Origin: Bacteriovoracaceae bacterium
GTDB lineage: Bacteria; Bdellovibrionota; UBA1018
Assembly (NCBI GenBank): GCA_947446835.1
Contig: CANFHS010000019.1
Location: 1 to 15,972 of the forward strand
DNA: 15,972 nucleotides
Direction of reading: 5' to 3'
The notes under the pieces were generated by a model. It worked only from the letters and a program-made list of their open reading frames with translations. It ran no database searches and had not been told where the DNA came from. Shown here piece by piece: positions 1 through 7,972 of this stretch (positions are counted from its first letter, which is position 1; each line of letters begins with the position of its first letter). The position numbers were made by a program, and so were the translations under genes.

Positions 1-325
1 AGGCCTCGACCCAGTCCACGATCTCGTTCGGATTCTGGGTGTCCCGAAGATGGACCACCTTGAACATCTCCTGCACGATCTCGGCGTTGCGGGCCTGCGC
101 TTCGGCATCGAGCACGGGCCTGGCAGCGGGCCGTTCCGGACGTGCTGCCAAGGGGCTTCGCCCACCCTGGAGCACCGCCAGCAAGGCGCCCCACTCGGCC
201 CGCACCTTTTCCCCGAAGTTCCGGGCTGGAGCCGGCAACCACGCGCAGCCGCCCAGGGCCAGGCCCAGGCCGAGCGCAAGCGCCAGGAGCCGCGAAGGAT
301 CAGAAGCTGAGGCTGACCTTTGCAC
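1..325 (-). CDS. Lipoprotein, unknown function (3' end beyond window)
   Basis: This reading frame is open from a GTG at 325-323 to the left edge, giving about 108 residues without a stop. An in-frame TGA lies four codons upstream of the GTG, and no ATG precedes the signal peptide, so GTG is the best start. The N-terminus has Arg3 and Arg12, then a Leu/Ala/Gly-rich hydrophobic stretch ending in the lipobox LGGC with Cys27. This predicts a signal-peptidase-II lipoprotein; Ala at +2 gives no inner-membrane retention signal. The mature part starts with a Pro/Arg/Ala-rich linker and then becomes polar and helical-looking (for example AEIVQEMFKVVHLRD). The start lies inside the 3' end of the outer-membrane protein gene (26-base overlap), so the two are probably translationally coupled. 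I do not recognise a family. It is the last visible gene of the nucleoside-importer operon. Confidence 0.7.
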   Translation of the reverse strand, partial: MQRSASASDPSRLLALALGLGLALGGCAWLPAPARNFGEKVRAEWGALLAVLQGGRSPLAARPERPAARPVLDAEAQARNAEIVQEMFKVVHLRDTQNPNEIVDWVEA

Positions 326-1061
326 CGAAGGTTTTCACTCCCGCGGAGCTGTAATCGTACTCGGTCACCAGCTTGAGCAAGGTCAGGTTGATGGGAAGCC
401 CCACGAAGTAGTGGGCCGCCGTGTAGCTGGAGGAACCGGAAACCGAGGCGTTCAGGCCCGTCGTACCGCCGATCGGGACGTCCAGCTCACCCGAGGACAC
501 CTGCATTCCCGCGCCCACATAGGGTTCGAAAATGAGCGCGAAGCCCTTGGAGGCCACCAGGTCCAGCTTGCTGGTGCGGGTCTTCATGAAGAACAGGCTC
601 GAGTAGCTCTGGCTGAGCCGCGCAGCGACCGCGGGCTTGGCCATTCCTCCGCGCAAGAAGGCCCATTTCACCTCGGCGCCGTAGATCTTGTAGTTCTGGT
701 AGCCCACGTACGAAAAACCCAGATCCACTCCCCGGGGCAATCCCTTGTGGAAGTTGAGCTTCGGGAGGGCCAGGTAAGTGGGGAGGCTGCTGGTGACACC
801 GGCGGCCGCCATGGCGCTCAGGAAATCGGAAGGAAGCTGGATCGCGGTGACCTCGACGCCCACGTCCAACCCGACCGTCGCACCCAGTGCCGAGGCCGGC
901 ATGTAGGCGCGGTGGTCCGACGAGATCGCCACCGTCTTGATCAGCGAATCGACCCCGCTGCTGGTCAGCGCGGAAAGGTCGCCAGGCAGGTAAGACGAAA
1001 GCGCCCAGGCCGGGCTCGAGAGCAAAAACAGCGCTGCGGCAAGAACCTTGGAGTGACGCAT
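300..1061 (-). CDS. Predicted outer-membrane beta-barrel protein
   Basis: The protein has 253 residues from the chosen ATG. It begins with a classical Sec signal peptide: basic MRHSK, a hydrophobic core, and a likely cut after SSPAWA. The mature part has many short alternating polar/hydrophobic segments rich in Gly, Ser, Tyr and Val, typical of barrel strands, and ends in VSLSF, the terminal Phe expected by the BAM machinery. An earlier in-frame ATG at 1103 overlaps the permease stop (ATGA) and would add 14 residues. That extension contains three acidic residues ahead of the signal peptide, so the 1061 start is preferred, although its GGAGG (1064-1068) is only 2 bases away. The gene follows the importer permease by 41 bases and overlaps the lipoprotein gene. 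A role as outer-membrane channel for the importer substrate is an inference from position; no homology to Tsx is visible. Confidence 0.75.
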   Translation of the reverse strand: MRHSKVLAAALFLLSSPAWALSSYLPGDLSALTSSGVDSLIKTVAISSDHRAYMPASALGATVGLDVGVEVTAIQLPSDFLSAMAAAGVTSSLPTYLALPKLNFHKGLPRGVDLGFSYVGYQNYKIYGAEVKWAFLRGGMAKPAVAARLSQSYSSLFFMKTRTSKLDLVASKGFALIFEPYVGAGMQVSSGELDVPIGGTTGLNASVSGSSSYTAAHYFVGLPINLTLLKLVTEYDYSSAGVKTFGAKVSLSF

Positions 1062-1102
1062 GTCCTCCAGTCTAAGGGAAACTTCCCCGACTGGACAAGG
1101 CA

Positions 1103-2005
1103 TCAGCCTCGGTCAAAAAACTGACCCAGGGCCCGCGGCGCCCGCGCCTGCCCCACCAGCCCGGCCAGCACCAGCACGGTCACGACATAAGGCAGGATCT
1201 GGATGAACTGCACGGGTACGGGCTCGCTGCCCCACAGGACCACGCCCTGCAGGCGGATCTGGATGGCATCGGCGAAGCCGAACAGCAGGCACGCCAGCGC
1301 CGTCGGCACGGGCCGCCACTTGCCGAAGATCAGCGCGGCCAACGCCATGAAACCGCGGCCAGCGGTCATGTTCCTGGAAAATGCGCTCGAAAGCTGGATG
1401 GAAAGCGCGGCCCCGCCCAGGCCCGACAGCACGCCGCTCAGCACGACTCCCGCCCAGCGGACCCGGTTGACCCGGATTCCCGCGGTCGAAAGGGCTTCGG
1501 GATGCTCACCCGCGAAGCGGACCCAGAGCCCCGACGGAGTCCAGCGCAGCCAGGCGGCAACAGCCAAGACCAGCGCGAAAGCCATCCAGGTCGGGCCGGA
1601 CTGGAAGCGGTTCTCGATGCCGATGGACGGGGTCTGCCCGGTCGCCCCGTAGAGGACCTTGCAGACGAAAGGTGCAATCCCGGCGGCAAGCAGGTTGATG
1701 GCCGTGCCTGCGACGATCTGGTCCGAACGGAGCCGGATCACGCAAAGCCCGTAAAGCAGGGCCAGCAGCGCGCCTGCGGCCATTCCGGCGCCGACGCCCA
1801 GCCAGGGCGAAGCCGTGGAATGCGTCACGATGGCAGCGGCCAGGGCCCCCACCAGCATCATGCCTTCGAGGGCAATGTTGATGACGCCGGACCTTTCGGA
1901 GGCCAGCCCGCCCAGGGCCGCCAGCACCAGCGGTGTGGAAACCCTCAAGGTCGAAGCCGCAAGCTGGATCAGCAGCGCCCACGCTCCGGTTTCAGCGGCA
2001 TTCAT
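1103..2005 (-). CDS. Nucleoside ABC transporter permease (BmpC/NupQ/YufQ-like)
   Basis: This 300-residue, highly hydrophobic protein belongs to the branched-chain/sugar-type permease superfamily (BPD_transp_2). It is one of two inner-membrane subunits that form the pathway of a purine-nucleoside-type importer. Visible family hallmarks are SERSGVINIALEGMMLVGA near residues 36-54, LRSDQIVAGTAINLLAAG in the middle, a cytoplasmic FAGEHPEALSTAGI segment that contacts the ATPase, and MTAGRGFMALAALIFGKW near the C-terminal third. About eight or more membrane segments can be read. The ATG at 2005 overlaps the stop of the preceding permease by four bases (ATGA), a strong sign of translational coupling. 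Length is normal for the family and no key segment is missing. Substrate (nucleoside) is inferred from the linked BMP-type binding protein. Confidence 0.9.
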   Translation of the reverse strand: MNAAETGAWALLIQLAASTLRVSTPLVLAALGGLASERSGVINIALEGMMLVGALAAAIVTHSTASPWLGVGAGMAAGALLALLYGLCVIRLRSDQIVAGTAINLLAAGIAPFVCKVLYGATGQTPSIGIENRFQSGPTWMAFALVLAVAAWLRWTPSGLWVRFAGEHPEALSTAGIRVNRVRWAGVVLSGVLSGLGGAALSIQLSSAFSRNMTAGRGFMALAALIFGKWRPVPTALACLLFGFADAIQIRLQGVVLWGSEPVPVQFIQILPYVVTVLVLAGLVGQARAPRALGQFFDRG

Positions 2006-3062
2006 GCGCCCATCCCCCCTTTGCGGCGTTTCATCCAGGACCAGAGGCCTTCAGCCGAAACCGAGAGGATGACCAGCGCCTGGATGATGGAAGAGAGATC
2101 CCGCGTGACGTGCTCGGTCTCGAAGTCCAGGGCGGCGGTCCCCTTCTGGAGCGCCCCGAACAGGAGTGCCGCGGCGATGACGCCCACCGGACGGTTGCGC
2201 CCCAGGAGCGCGACAGCGATCCCGACAAAACCGAAGTCGGGCGAAAAGCCCATGCGGAACTTGCCGGAGTTGCCCATCACTTCGCCCACGCCCACCAGAC
2301 CGGCCAAGGCTCCGGCCAAGGTCATGGCCAGGATGCGGATGCGGGCGCCATCAATGCCGGCCGCGCGCGCCGCCGACTCGTTCTGGCCCACCGCGCGGAT
2401 CTCGAAGCCGAGCGGGGTTTTCCAGAGCAGCACCCAGACACCGAACGCCGCCAGGAGCGCCAGGAAGAACGCCCCACTGAAGGGCGCATCTCCGAACACG
2501 GAGCTGAAATGCCCGAGCAGGTAGCCCGCGCCCACGGGGCGGGTCTCGGGATTCTGCGAATCCATGTTCCTGAGCAGGTAAAGCGTGACCCAGCTGGAAA
2601 GCCCCGCGGCCACGAAGTTCAACATGATGGTGTTGATCACCTCGTGGCTGCCACGACGGGCGCGCAGCCAACCGGGAATGAAACCCCAGAGCCCTCCGCC
2701 GACGACCGCGGCCAGGATCCCGACCAGCGGCGCGAGCGGAGACGGTACTCCCGGCGCCAGCGCCCCGACAGCCGCGACACCCAGGGCGCCAAAAACCAGC
2801 TGCCCTTCGGCGCCAATGTTGAACAGGCCGGCCTGGAAAGCGACGGCGACCGAAAGCCCCGTGAAGATGAGGGGCGTCGCATAGAACAGGGTCATGCCCA
2901 GGTCGTACCAGGAGCCCAGCGAGCTCTGCGCCAGCACCTTCAGCACGTTCCAGGGGTTTTCGCCGGCCACGGCGGTCACCGCCAGCCCGAGAGAAAGGCC
3001 CAGCAGCACGGCCGCCAGGGGCTGCAGGCGCCCCCTCCAGGATTCCATCACCGCGGAAGCCG

Positions 3063-3066
<4 letters not shown>
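2002..3066 (-). CDS. Nucleoside ABC transporter permease (BmpB/NupP/YufP-like)
   Basis: This is the second permease subunit, 354 residues from a GTG start. Family signatures are AFQAGLFNIGAEGQLVFGAL, RRGSHEVINTIMLNFVAAG, and the cytoplasmic coupling segment EIRAVGQNESAARAAGI. These are spread over about ten hydrophobic segments, and the protein ends in a basic tail (KRRKGG). GTG at 3066-3064 is chosen because it overlaps the ATPase stop (GTGA) and has a G-rich Shine-Dalgarno-like stretch (GGGGGGTGG) 3 bases upstream. An ATG at 3048 (MESWRGR) is the alternative, and an ATG at 3108 would extend far into the ATPase gene without support. It should pair with the YufQ-like permease to form the heterodimeric membrane channel of the importer. 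Confidence 0.9.
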
Positions 3067-4623
<1,557 letters not shown>

Positions 4624-4631
<8 letters not shown>

Positions 4632-5622
4632 TCTTGCCCTTCATCTTGTAGAAGTCTGGCACCTGGATCTTGCCGGTCACGATGCTCTTCTTCAGGGCTT
4701 CGAGCTTCTTGCGCATCTCACCGGACACGAGCTTGTCGTTGTTGGTGTCGAGCGCGTAGTCGACGCCCTGGTTGCCCAGGCCGAAGCGCTTCAGTCCGCC
4801 CTGGAACTGGCCCTTGGCCACGGCTTCGCAGGTGTCGTACACCGCGGCGTCCACGCGCTTGACCATCGAGGTCAGCACCTTGCCGGGTTTGATCCAGTTC
4901 TGGTTGGAGTCGCAGCCGATGACCAGCTTGCCCTTCTCCTCGGCCGCATCGAAGATGCCCATGCCCGAGGCACCGGCGGCACCGAACACCACGTCCGCGC
5001 CGGCCTGGTACTGCGAGATGGCCAGCTCCTTGGCCTTGGGCGGGTTGTTCCAGGCTTCGCCCGTCACGCCCACGTAGTTCGAAACCACCGTGGCCTTCGG
5101 GTTCACGCTCTTCACGCCGGCCTCATAGCCCTTCTCGAAGCGGCGGATGAGCGGGATGTCCATGCCTCCGATGAAACCCACCTTGCCGGATTTCGAGGAC
5201 ATCGCGGCCATGGCTCCCACCAGGAACGAACCTTCGTGCTCCTCGAACATCAGCGAGCGCACGTTCGGCAGTTCCACCACCGAGTCGACCAGCGCGAAGC
5301 GCTTGTTCGGGAACTGGGGAGCGATCTTCTTGACCGCCTCGGCCTGGGCAAAGCCCACGGCGATGATCAGGTCATAATCCTTCTGCGCGAACGAGCGGAT
5401 CAGCGTCTCGTAGGAGGTGTCGTCCGGCGACTCGACATGCTTGAACTCCGCACCCAGCTTGCTCTTGCACTGCTGGACTCCGAGATAAGCGGAGGTGTTG
5501 AACGACTTGTCGTCCTTGCCGCCCCGGTCCAGCACCAGACCCACTTTGATCCCGGCAAAAGCCGGCGAAGCCAGACAGGCAAAAACCAGGAAAACCGAAC
5601 CCACGCGACGGACGATGCTCAT
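4624..5622 (-). CDS. BMP-family periplasmic nucleoside-binding protein
   Basis: The product is 332 residues from ATG 5622 and belongs to the Bmp/PnrA/Med family (PF02608) of type-I periplasmic binding folds. Readable landmarks are KVGLVLDRGGKDDKSFN just after the signal peptide, DYDLIIAVGFAQ, RFALVDSVVELPNVRS, GSFLVGAMAAM, GKVGFIGGMDIPLIRRFEKG, GADVVFGAAGASGMG and VIGCDSNQN. The aromatic, Asp and Asn positions in such segments form the purine-nucleoside pocket in characterised members. GAGGAGG ends three bases before ATG 5622, and a hydrophobic signal peptide follows immediately. An upstream ATG at 5646 lacks such support. Cleavage after SPAFA is favoured; the only Cys in the signal region has Phe at -2, a poor lipobox, so a soluble periplasmic protein is expected, unlike the lipoproteins of Gram-positives and spirochaetes. 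It is the first gene of the operon. Confidence 0.92.
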
Positions 5623-5709
5623 AAGCCTCCTCGAAAGAGCCAACAAACCAGGGACTTCCCAAGATACCTAATACTTGACTACGAAGCTGCACTGCGTTAA
5701 CACACCTGC
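5623..5709. promoter_or_regulatory. Divergent intergenic region between importer operon and AAA/HTH regulator-like gene
   Basis: These 87 bases must carry the promoters of both divergent units unless either is read from farther away. On the minus strand there is a clear GAGGAGG Shine-Dalgarno for the binding protein (5626-5632). On the plus strand a -35-like TTGACT (5675-5680) is followed after 16 bases by a poor -10 candidate TTAACA (5697-5702), which would put the transcript start almost on ATG 5710. No convincing -10 for the minus strand and no sigma-54 (GG-N10-GC) promoter was recognised. Confidence 0.3.
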
Positions 5710-6561
5710 ATGGAGAGGGTCCACATCATTCCCCCGAGCCAACGTCGACTGGCGCTGCTGGCAGCCCAGGAAGACCCGAGGCCGGTCCTCATCCATGGCG
5801 CCAGCGGCACCGGCCGCGAAGGGATCGGGCGGTGGATCCATTCCAACGGCCCCCGCAGCGGACTCGTGTTCGCCGAGGCGAACCGCAGGACCCCGCTTTC
5901 CAACCAGATCCGGGACGCACAGGGCGGAACGCTGCTGATCCCCGAGATCGGCGAGTGGCCCCTGGGAGAGCAGAAAATCCTTCTCGACTACCTGAGCACC
6001 CGCACGGTTCCCCACCCCGGAGAGCCGGACCTCAGGATGATGTGCAACACCCGCATCATCGCGACCACGAGCCAGGGCCTGGATGGCCGCGCGCAAGGCG
6101 GACTGTTCAACGCCGCCCTGCTGGAGAAATTCTCCTCTTTCCGCATCGAGATGCCTTCCCTGTGCGACCGCGACGACGAGTTCGAGGACATCGCCCTGAC
6201 CATCGTGCAGGAGATGACCCGCGAGCTGCACAAGGAACACCTGCGCAACATCGAGCCCGCGGCCTGGGAGCGGCTCAAGAGTTATGAATGGCCGGGGAAC
6301 CTGCGCGAGCTGCGCAACGTGCTCCGGCTGGCCGTGGTTTCGGCCCAGGGCGACGCCATCGCGGCAAGTGACCTTCCCGATTTCGGACACGACCGGGTCG
6401 ACTTCCGTTCGACGCGCGAGAACTTCGAGCGCATCTACCTGGCCGAGCTGCTCAAGACCTTCAACTCCGACCTGGACCTGGCCTGCAAGGCCACCAAGAT
6501 GGAGAAGATGGTCCTGCTCACCAAGATGCGGAAGTACGGCCTCCTGGAAGGGACCGCTTGA
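5710..6561 (+). CDS. Degenerate sigma-54-activator-like AAA domain with Fis-type HTH, GAFTGA region missing
   Basis: A 283-residue protein that aligns by eye with the AAA core and DNA-binding domain of bacterial enhancer-binding proteins, with no receiver or other N-terminal sensor domain. The Walker A-like loop is HGASGTGREGIG (29-40) with Arg36 where the ATP-binding Lys belongs. The Walker B-like segment GGTLLIPEIGEWPLGEQK (72-89) has Pro for the first Asp. RIIATT (115-120) and WPGNLRELRNVL (194-205) are well conserved. The segment between Walker A and B is only about 35 residues and lacks the GAFTGA loop that contacts sigma-54. The Arg-finger region reads ALLEKFSSF instead of the usual LYYRL form. 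Residues 235-280 resemble a Fis-type helix-turn-helix. It probably binds DNA without activating sigma-54 promoters. ATG 5710 is the first start after an in-frame TAA at 5698 and has no Shine-Dalgarno. Regulation of the divergent importer is an inference from position. Confidence 0.8.
   Translation: MERVHIIPPSQRRLALLAAQEDPRPVLIHGASGTGREGIGRWIHSNGPRSGLVFAEANRRTPLSNQIRDAQGGTLLIPEIGEWPLGEQKILLDYLSTRTVPHPGEPDLRMMCNTRIIATTSQGLDGRAQGGLFNAALLEKFSSFRIEMPSLCDRDDEFEDIALTIVQEMTRELHKEHLRNIEPAAWERLKSYEWPGNLRELRNVLRLAVVSAQGDAIAASDLPDFGHDRVDFRSTRENFERIYLAELLKTFNSDLDLACKATKMEKMVLLTKMRKYGLLEGTA
6546..6551 (+). promoter_or_regulatory. Shine-Dalgarno deciding a TTG start
   Basis: GGAAGG lies inside the last codons of the AAA/HTH gene, six bases before the TTG at 6558. 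The TTG overlaps the upstream stop codon (TTGA), and no ATG occurs before the first cysteine motif of the downstream protein. The TTG is therefore the likely start. Confidence 0.6.
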
Positions 6562-6965
6562 AGCCCTGGTGGAGCGAGGGCGTCCGGTTCGAGTGCCAAG
6601 GCTCGGGCCGCTGCTGCCTTTCGAGGGACGGGTACGGCTACGTCTACTTCAATCTCAAGGACCGGCTTCGCATGGCCGAGCATCTGGGACTGAAGCCCGG
6701 CGAATTCATGCGGCGGTACCTGACCAAGGACGCGTACGGGAACTACCACCTGGGCTCGCCCGACAAGCCCTGCCAGTTCCTGGACGGCAAACGCTGCTCG
6801 GCCTATGAGGGACGCCCCTCGCAGTGCCGGAGCTGGCCGTTCTGGCCCGAGAACATGAAGGCCAAGACCTGGAACGAGGAGATCGCCCCAAACTGCCCGG
6901 GCGTGGGCAAGGGCCGACTCCACTCGGCCGACGAGATCCGCGCGATCCTCAGTGAAGATCCTTGA
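6558..6965 (+). CDS. YkgJ-family cysteine-cluster protein
   Basis: A 135-residue soluble protein of the YkgJ/UPF0153 family (PF03692), whose members carry clustered cysteines thought to bind zinc or an iron-sulfur centre. The visible cysteines are Cys13, Cys19 and Cys20 in FECQGSGRCC, Cys72 in PCQFLDG, Cys80 in KRCSAYEGRPSQC, Cys90, and Cys113 in APNCPG. The family name motif CxxCxxCC is present with Ser at the second position (CxxSxxCC), leaving seven cysteines as possible ligands. RPSQCRSWPFWP is typical of the family. Translation starts at TTG 6558, overlapping the stop of the AAA/HTH gene by four bases, so the two proteins are made from one transcript. The substrate and biological role of the family are not established, and nothing here resolves them. 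The 3' end overlaps the convergent lipoprotein gene by 17 bases. Confidence 0.88.
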   Translation: MKPWWSEGVRFECQGSGRCCLSRDGYGYVYFNLKDRLRMAEHLGLKPGEFMRRYLTKDAYGNYHLGSPDKPCQFLDGKRCSAYEGRPSQCRSWPFWPENMKAKTWNEEIAPNCPGVGKGRLHSADEIRAILSEDP

Positions 6966-7311
6966 AGCCCAGGGCTTCGGCCTGGGGCAAGGAGGCCTTG
7001 GGGATGCGGTAAGCGTTGGTGTTGCCGGTCGGCGCTCCACACATCTGGATACGGATCTTCCCGTCGGGTTTCTTCCGCTTTTCCAGGATCCGGATTCCCG
7101 CGGACTCCAGCTCCTTGACCCCGGCTTCCAGCGACTGCGCGCTGTCCTGGTCACACTGCTTTCCGCCGTCCGGACGCGAAACCCAGACCGACTCTCCCAC
7201 CGCCTCGGTGGAATTCTGCGAAGACGATTCCACCGCCACCCCGGGGGTGCAGCCGCCCGCGAAGGCAAAAAAACCGACCAGGCAGCCTGCCAGCAGAAAT
7301 CCGTTCTTCAT
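6949..7311 (-). CDS. Small lipoprotein, unknown function
   Basis: The predicted product is 120 residues. ATG 7311 gives MKNGF followed by a hydrophobic stretch and AFAGGC, a lipobox with Cys21 and Thr at +2. Cys10 within LLAGC also looks like a lipobox but leaves too short a hydrophobic core. The mature part is Ser/Glu-rich and then carries a small folded-looking segment: two cysteines (in GKQCDQD and IQMCGAP), a helix with KELESAGIRI, and a final NTNAYRIPKASLPQAEALGF. The cysteine pair could form a disulfide in the periplasm. No Shine-Dalgarno is evident. An ATG at 7392 would put 27 basic residues ahead of the signal peptide and is rejected. It starts 46 bases after the SprT-like gene on the same strand, so it may be its operon partner. 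I do not recognise a family. Confidence 0.75.
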   Translation of the reverse strand: MKNGFLLAGCLVGFFAFAGGCTPGVAVESSSQNSTEAVGESVWVSRPDGGKQCDQDSAQSLEAGVKELESAGIRILEKRKKPDGKIRIQMCGAPTGNTNAYRIPKASLPQAEALGFKDLH

Positions 7312-7340
7312 GGACGCGATTTTGCCAGCGGCCCAGGGCT

Positions 7341-7357
7341 TTGACAAGGCAGCCGGG
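7341..7357. repeat. Left arm of an inverted repeat flanking the SprT-like gene
   Basis: TTGACAAGGCAGCCGGG ends at the base next to the stop codon of the minus-strand SprT-like gene. Its reverse complement recurs at 7928-7943 just upstream of that gene, with one base missing (16 of 17 positions). In the mRNA of the SprT-like gene the two arms could pair across the whole message. It may also be chance in GC-rich DNA. Confidence 0.45.
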
Positions 7358-7903
7358 TCAGGGCGATGGAGCCTGCGCCAGGACCTCGCCACGCGCCAAG
7401 GTCCGCACCAGCGCCAGGCGGAAGCGTGCGTCGTACCGGCCTCCGGAATGCTTCTGGCAGCAGTCCGCGCAGGCCAGATTGCCCAGCTTGCGGCGCGCCG
7501 GGAAGTCCTTGCCGCAACCCGCGCAGCGGTAGAGGTAGCGATAGGGACGAACGCGCGGCACCGGATTGTAGCGGCTGACGCCCATCTCGGTCATCTTGGT
7601 CCAGAACTCGTCGGTATGGCCGTACGGCTTGTGGCGGACCCAGAGCCAGTAATGGATCATCTCGTGGGCCATGGTGTCGCGGATCAGCGCCTCGCGATTG
7701 CCTTCCTCCAGCAGGTAAGAGGCCACCTCGATGGCCGGCGGCACCTGGCTCAGGAACTTCCGGCTGCCCGGAAAGAACCGGCCCGCACTGGAACGAAGCC
7801 TGGAATTCCACCGGAGCACCGGCGGCTCCAGGAAGGAGTCAAACCAGCGCGCATTGATTTCGTGGAAATATTGCAGGAGCAGGGCTGTCTGCGGCTTCGA
7901 CAT
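7358..7903 (-). CDS. SprT-like zinc metalloprotein
   Basis: A 181-residue protein with the SprT-like layout. The zincin helix is AHEMIHYWLW (His80, Glu81, His84), followed by the third zinc ligand in GHTDEFW (His96). A C-terminal zinc ribbon has Cys127/Cys130 and Cys145/Cys148. The N-terminus begins with a helical segment (LLLQYFHEINARWF) usual for the family. All metal ligands and the catalytic Glu are present. Family members include eukaryotic Spartan, which cuts DNA-protein crosslinks; bacterial SprT proteins are poorly characterised, so proteolytic activity and target here are inference. There is no signal peptide, so it is cytoplasmic. ATG 7903 is the first start after an in-frame TAG. 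The Shine-Dalgarno is weak (AGGG six bases upstream). It is divergent from MutS2 with 69 bases between them. Confidence 0.88.
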   Translation of the reverse strand: MSKPQTALLLQYFHEINARWFDSFLEPPVLRWNSRLRSSAGRFFPGSRKFLSQVPPAIEVASYLLEEGNREALIRDTMAHEMIHYWLWVRHKPYGHTDEFWTKMTEMGVSRYNPVPRVRPYRYLYRCAGCGKDFPARRKLGNLACADCCQKHSGGRYDARFRLALVRTLARGEVLAQAPSP

Positions 7904-7972
7904 CAGGGGCCCTACACTGCGCGGGCGCCCGGCTCCTTGTCAAGAAACCCGGTTTGTTGGAAAGTGGCCCCG
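7904..7972. promoter_or_regulatory. Divergent promoter region of SprT-like gene and mutS2
   Basis: A perfect -35 hexamer TTGACA is present on the minus strand (7938-7943), but no good -10 hexamer follows at 16-18 bases. On the plus strand TACACT (7913-7918) matches four of six -10 positions, without a convincing -35. GGAAAG (7959-7964), eight bases before ATG 7973, is a plausible ribosome binding site for mutS2. The TTGACA is also part of the right arm of the inverted repeat. Confidence 0.3.
7928..7943. repeat. Right arm of an inverted repeat flanking the SprT-like gene
   Basis: CCCGGCTCCTTGTCAA is the reverse complement of the element at 7341-7357 apart from a one-base gap. It lies in the 5' leader region of the SprT-like gene and contains its TTGACA. 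Confidence 0.45.

Noticed and set aside
39..1124. Long plus-strand open frame opposite the outer-membrane protein gene
   Set aside because: Its product is low-complexity, Arg/Gly/His-rich and antisense to a gene with a clear signal peptide and barrel end; a GC-rich shadow.
5623..5709. Sigma-54 promoter next to the activator-like gene
   Set aside because: No TGGCAC-N5-TTGC type sequence could be found on either strand, in line with the missing GAFTGA.
5668..6390. Minus-strand frame opposite the AAA/HTH gene
   Set aside because: The plus-strand product carries aligned AAA and HTH motifs; the minus-strand frame shows none.
7016..7972. Upstream extension of the MutS2 frame
   Set aside because: The 319 extra codons run antisense to a lipoprotein and the SprT-like gene and do not resemble MutS2; family similarity begins near 7973.
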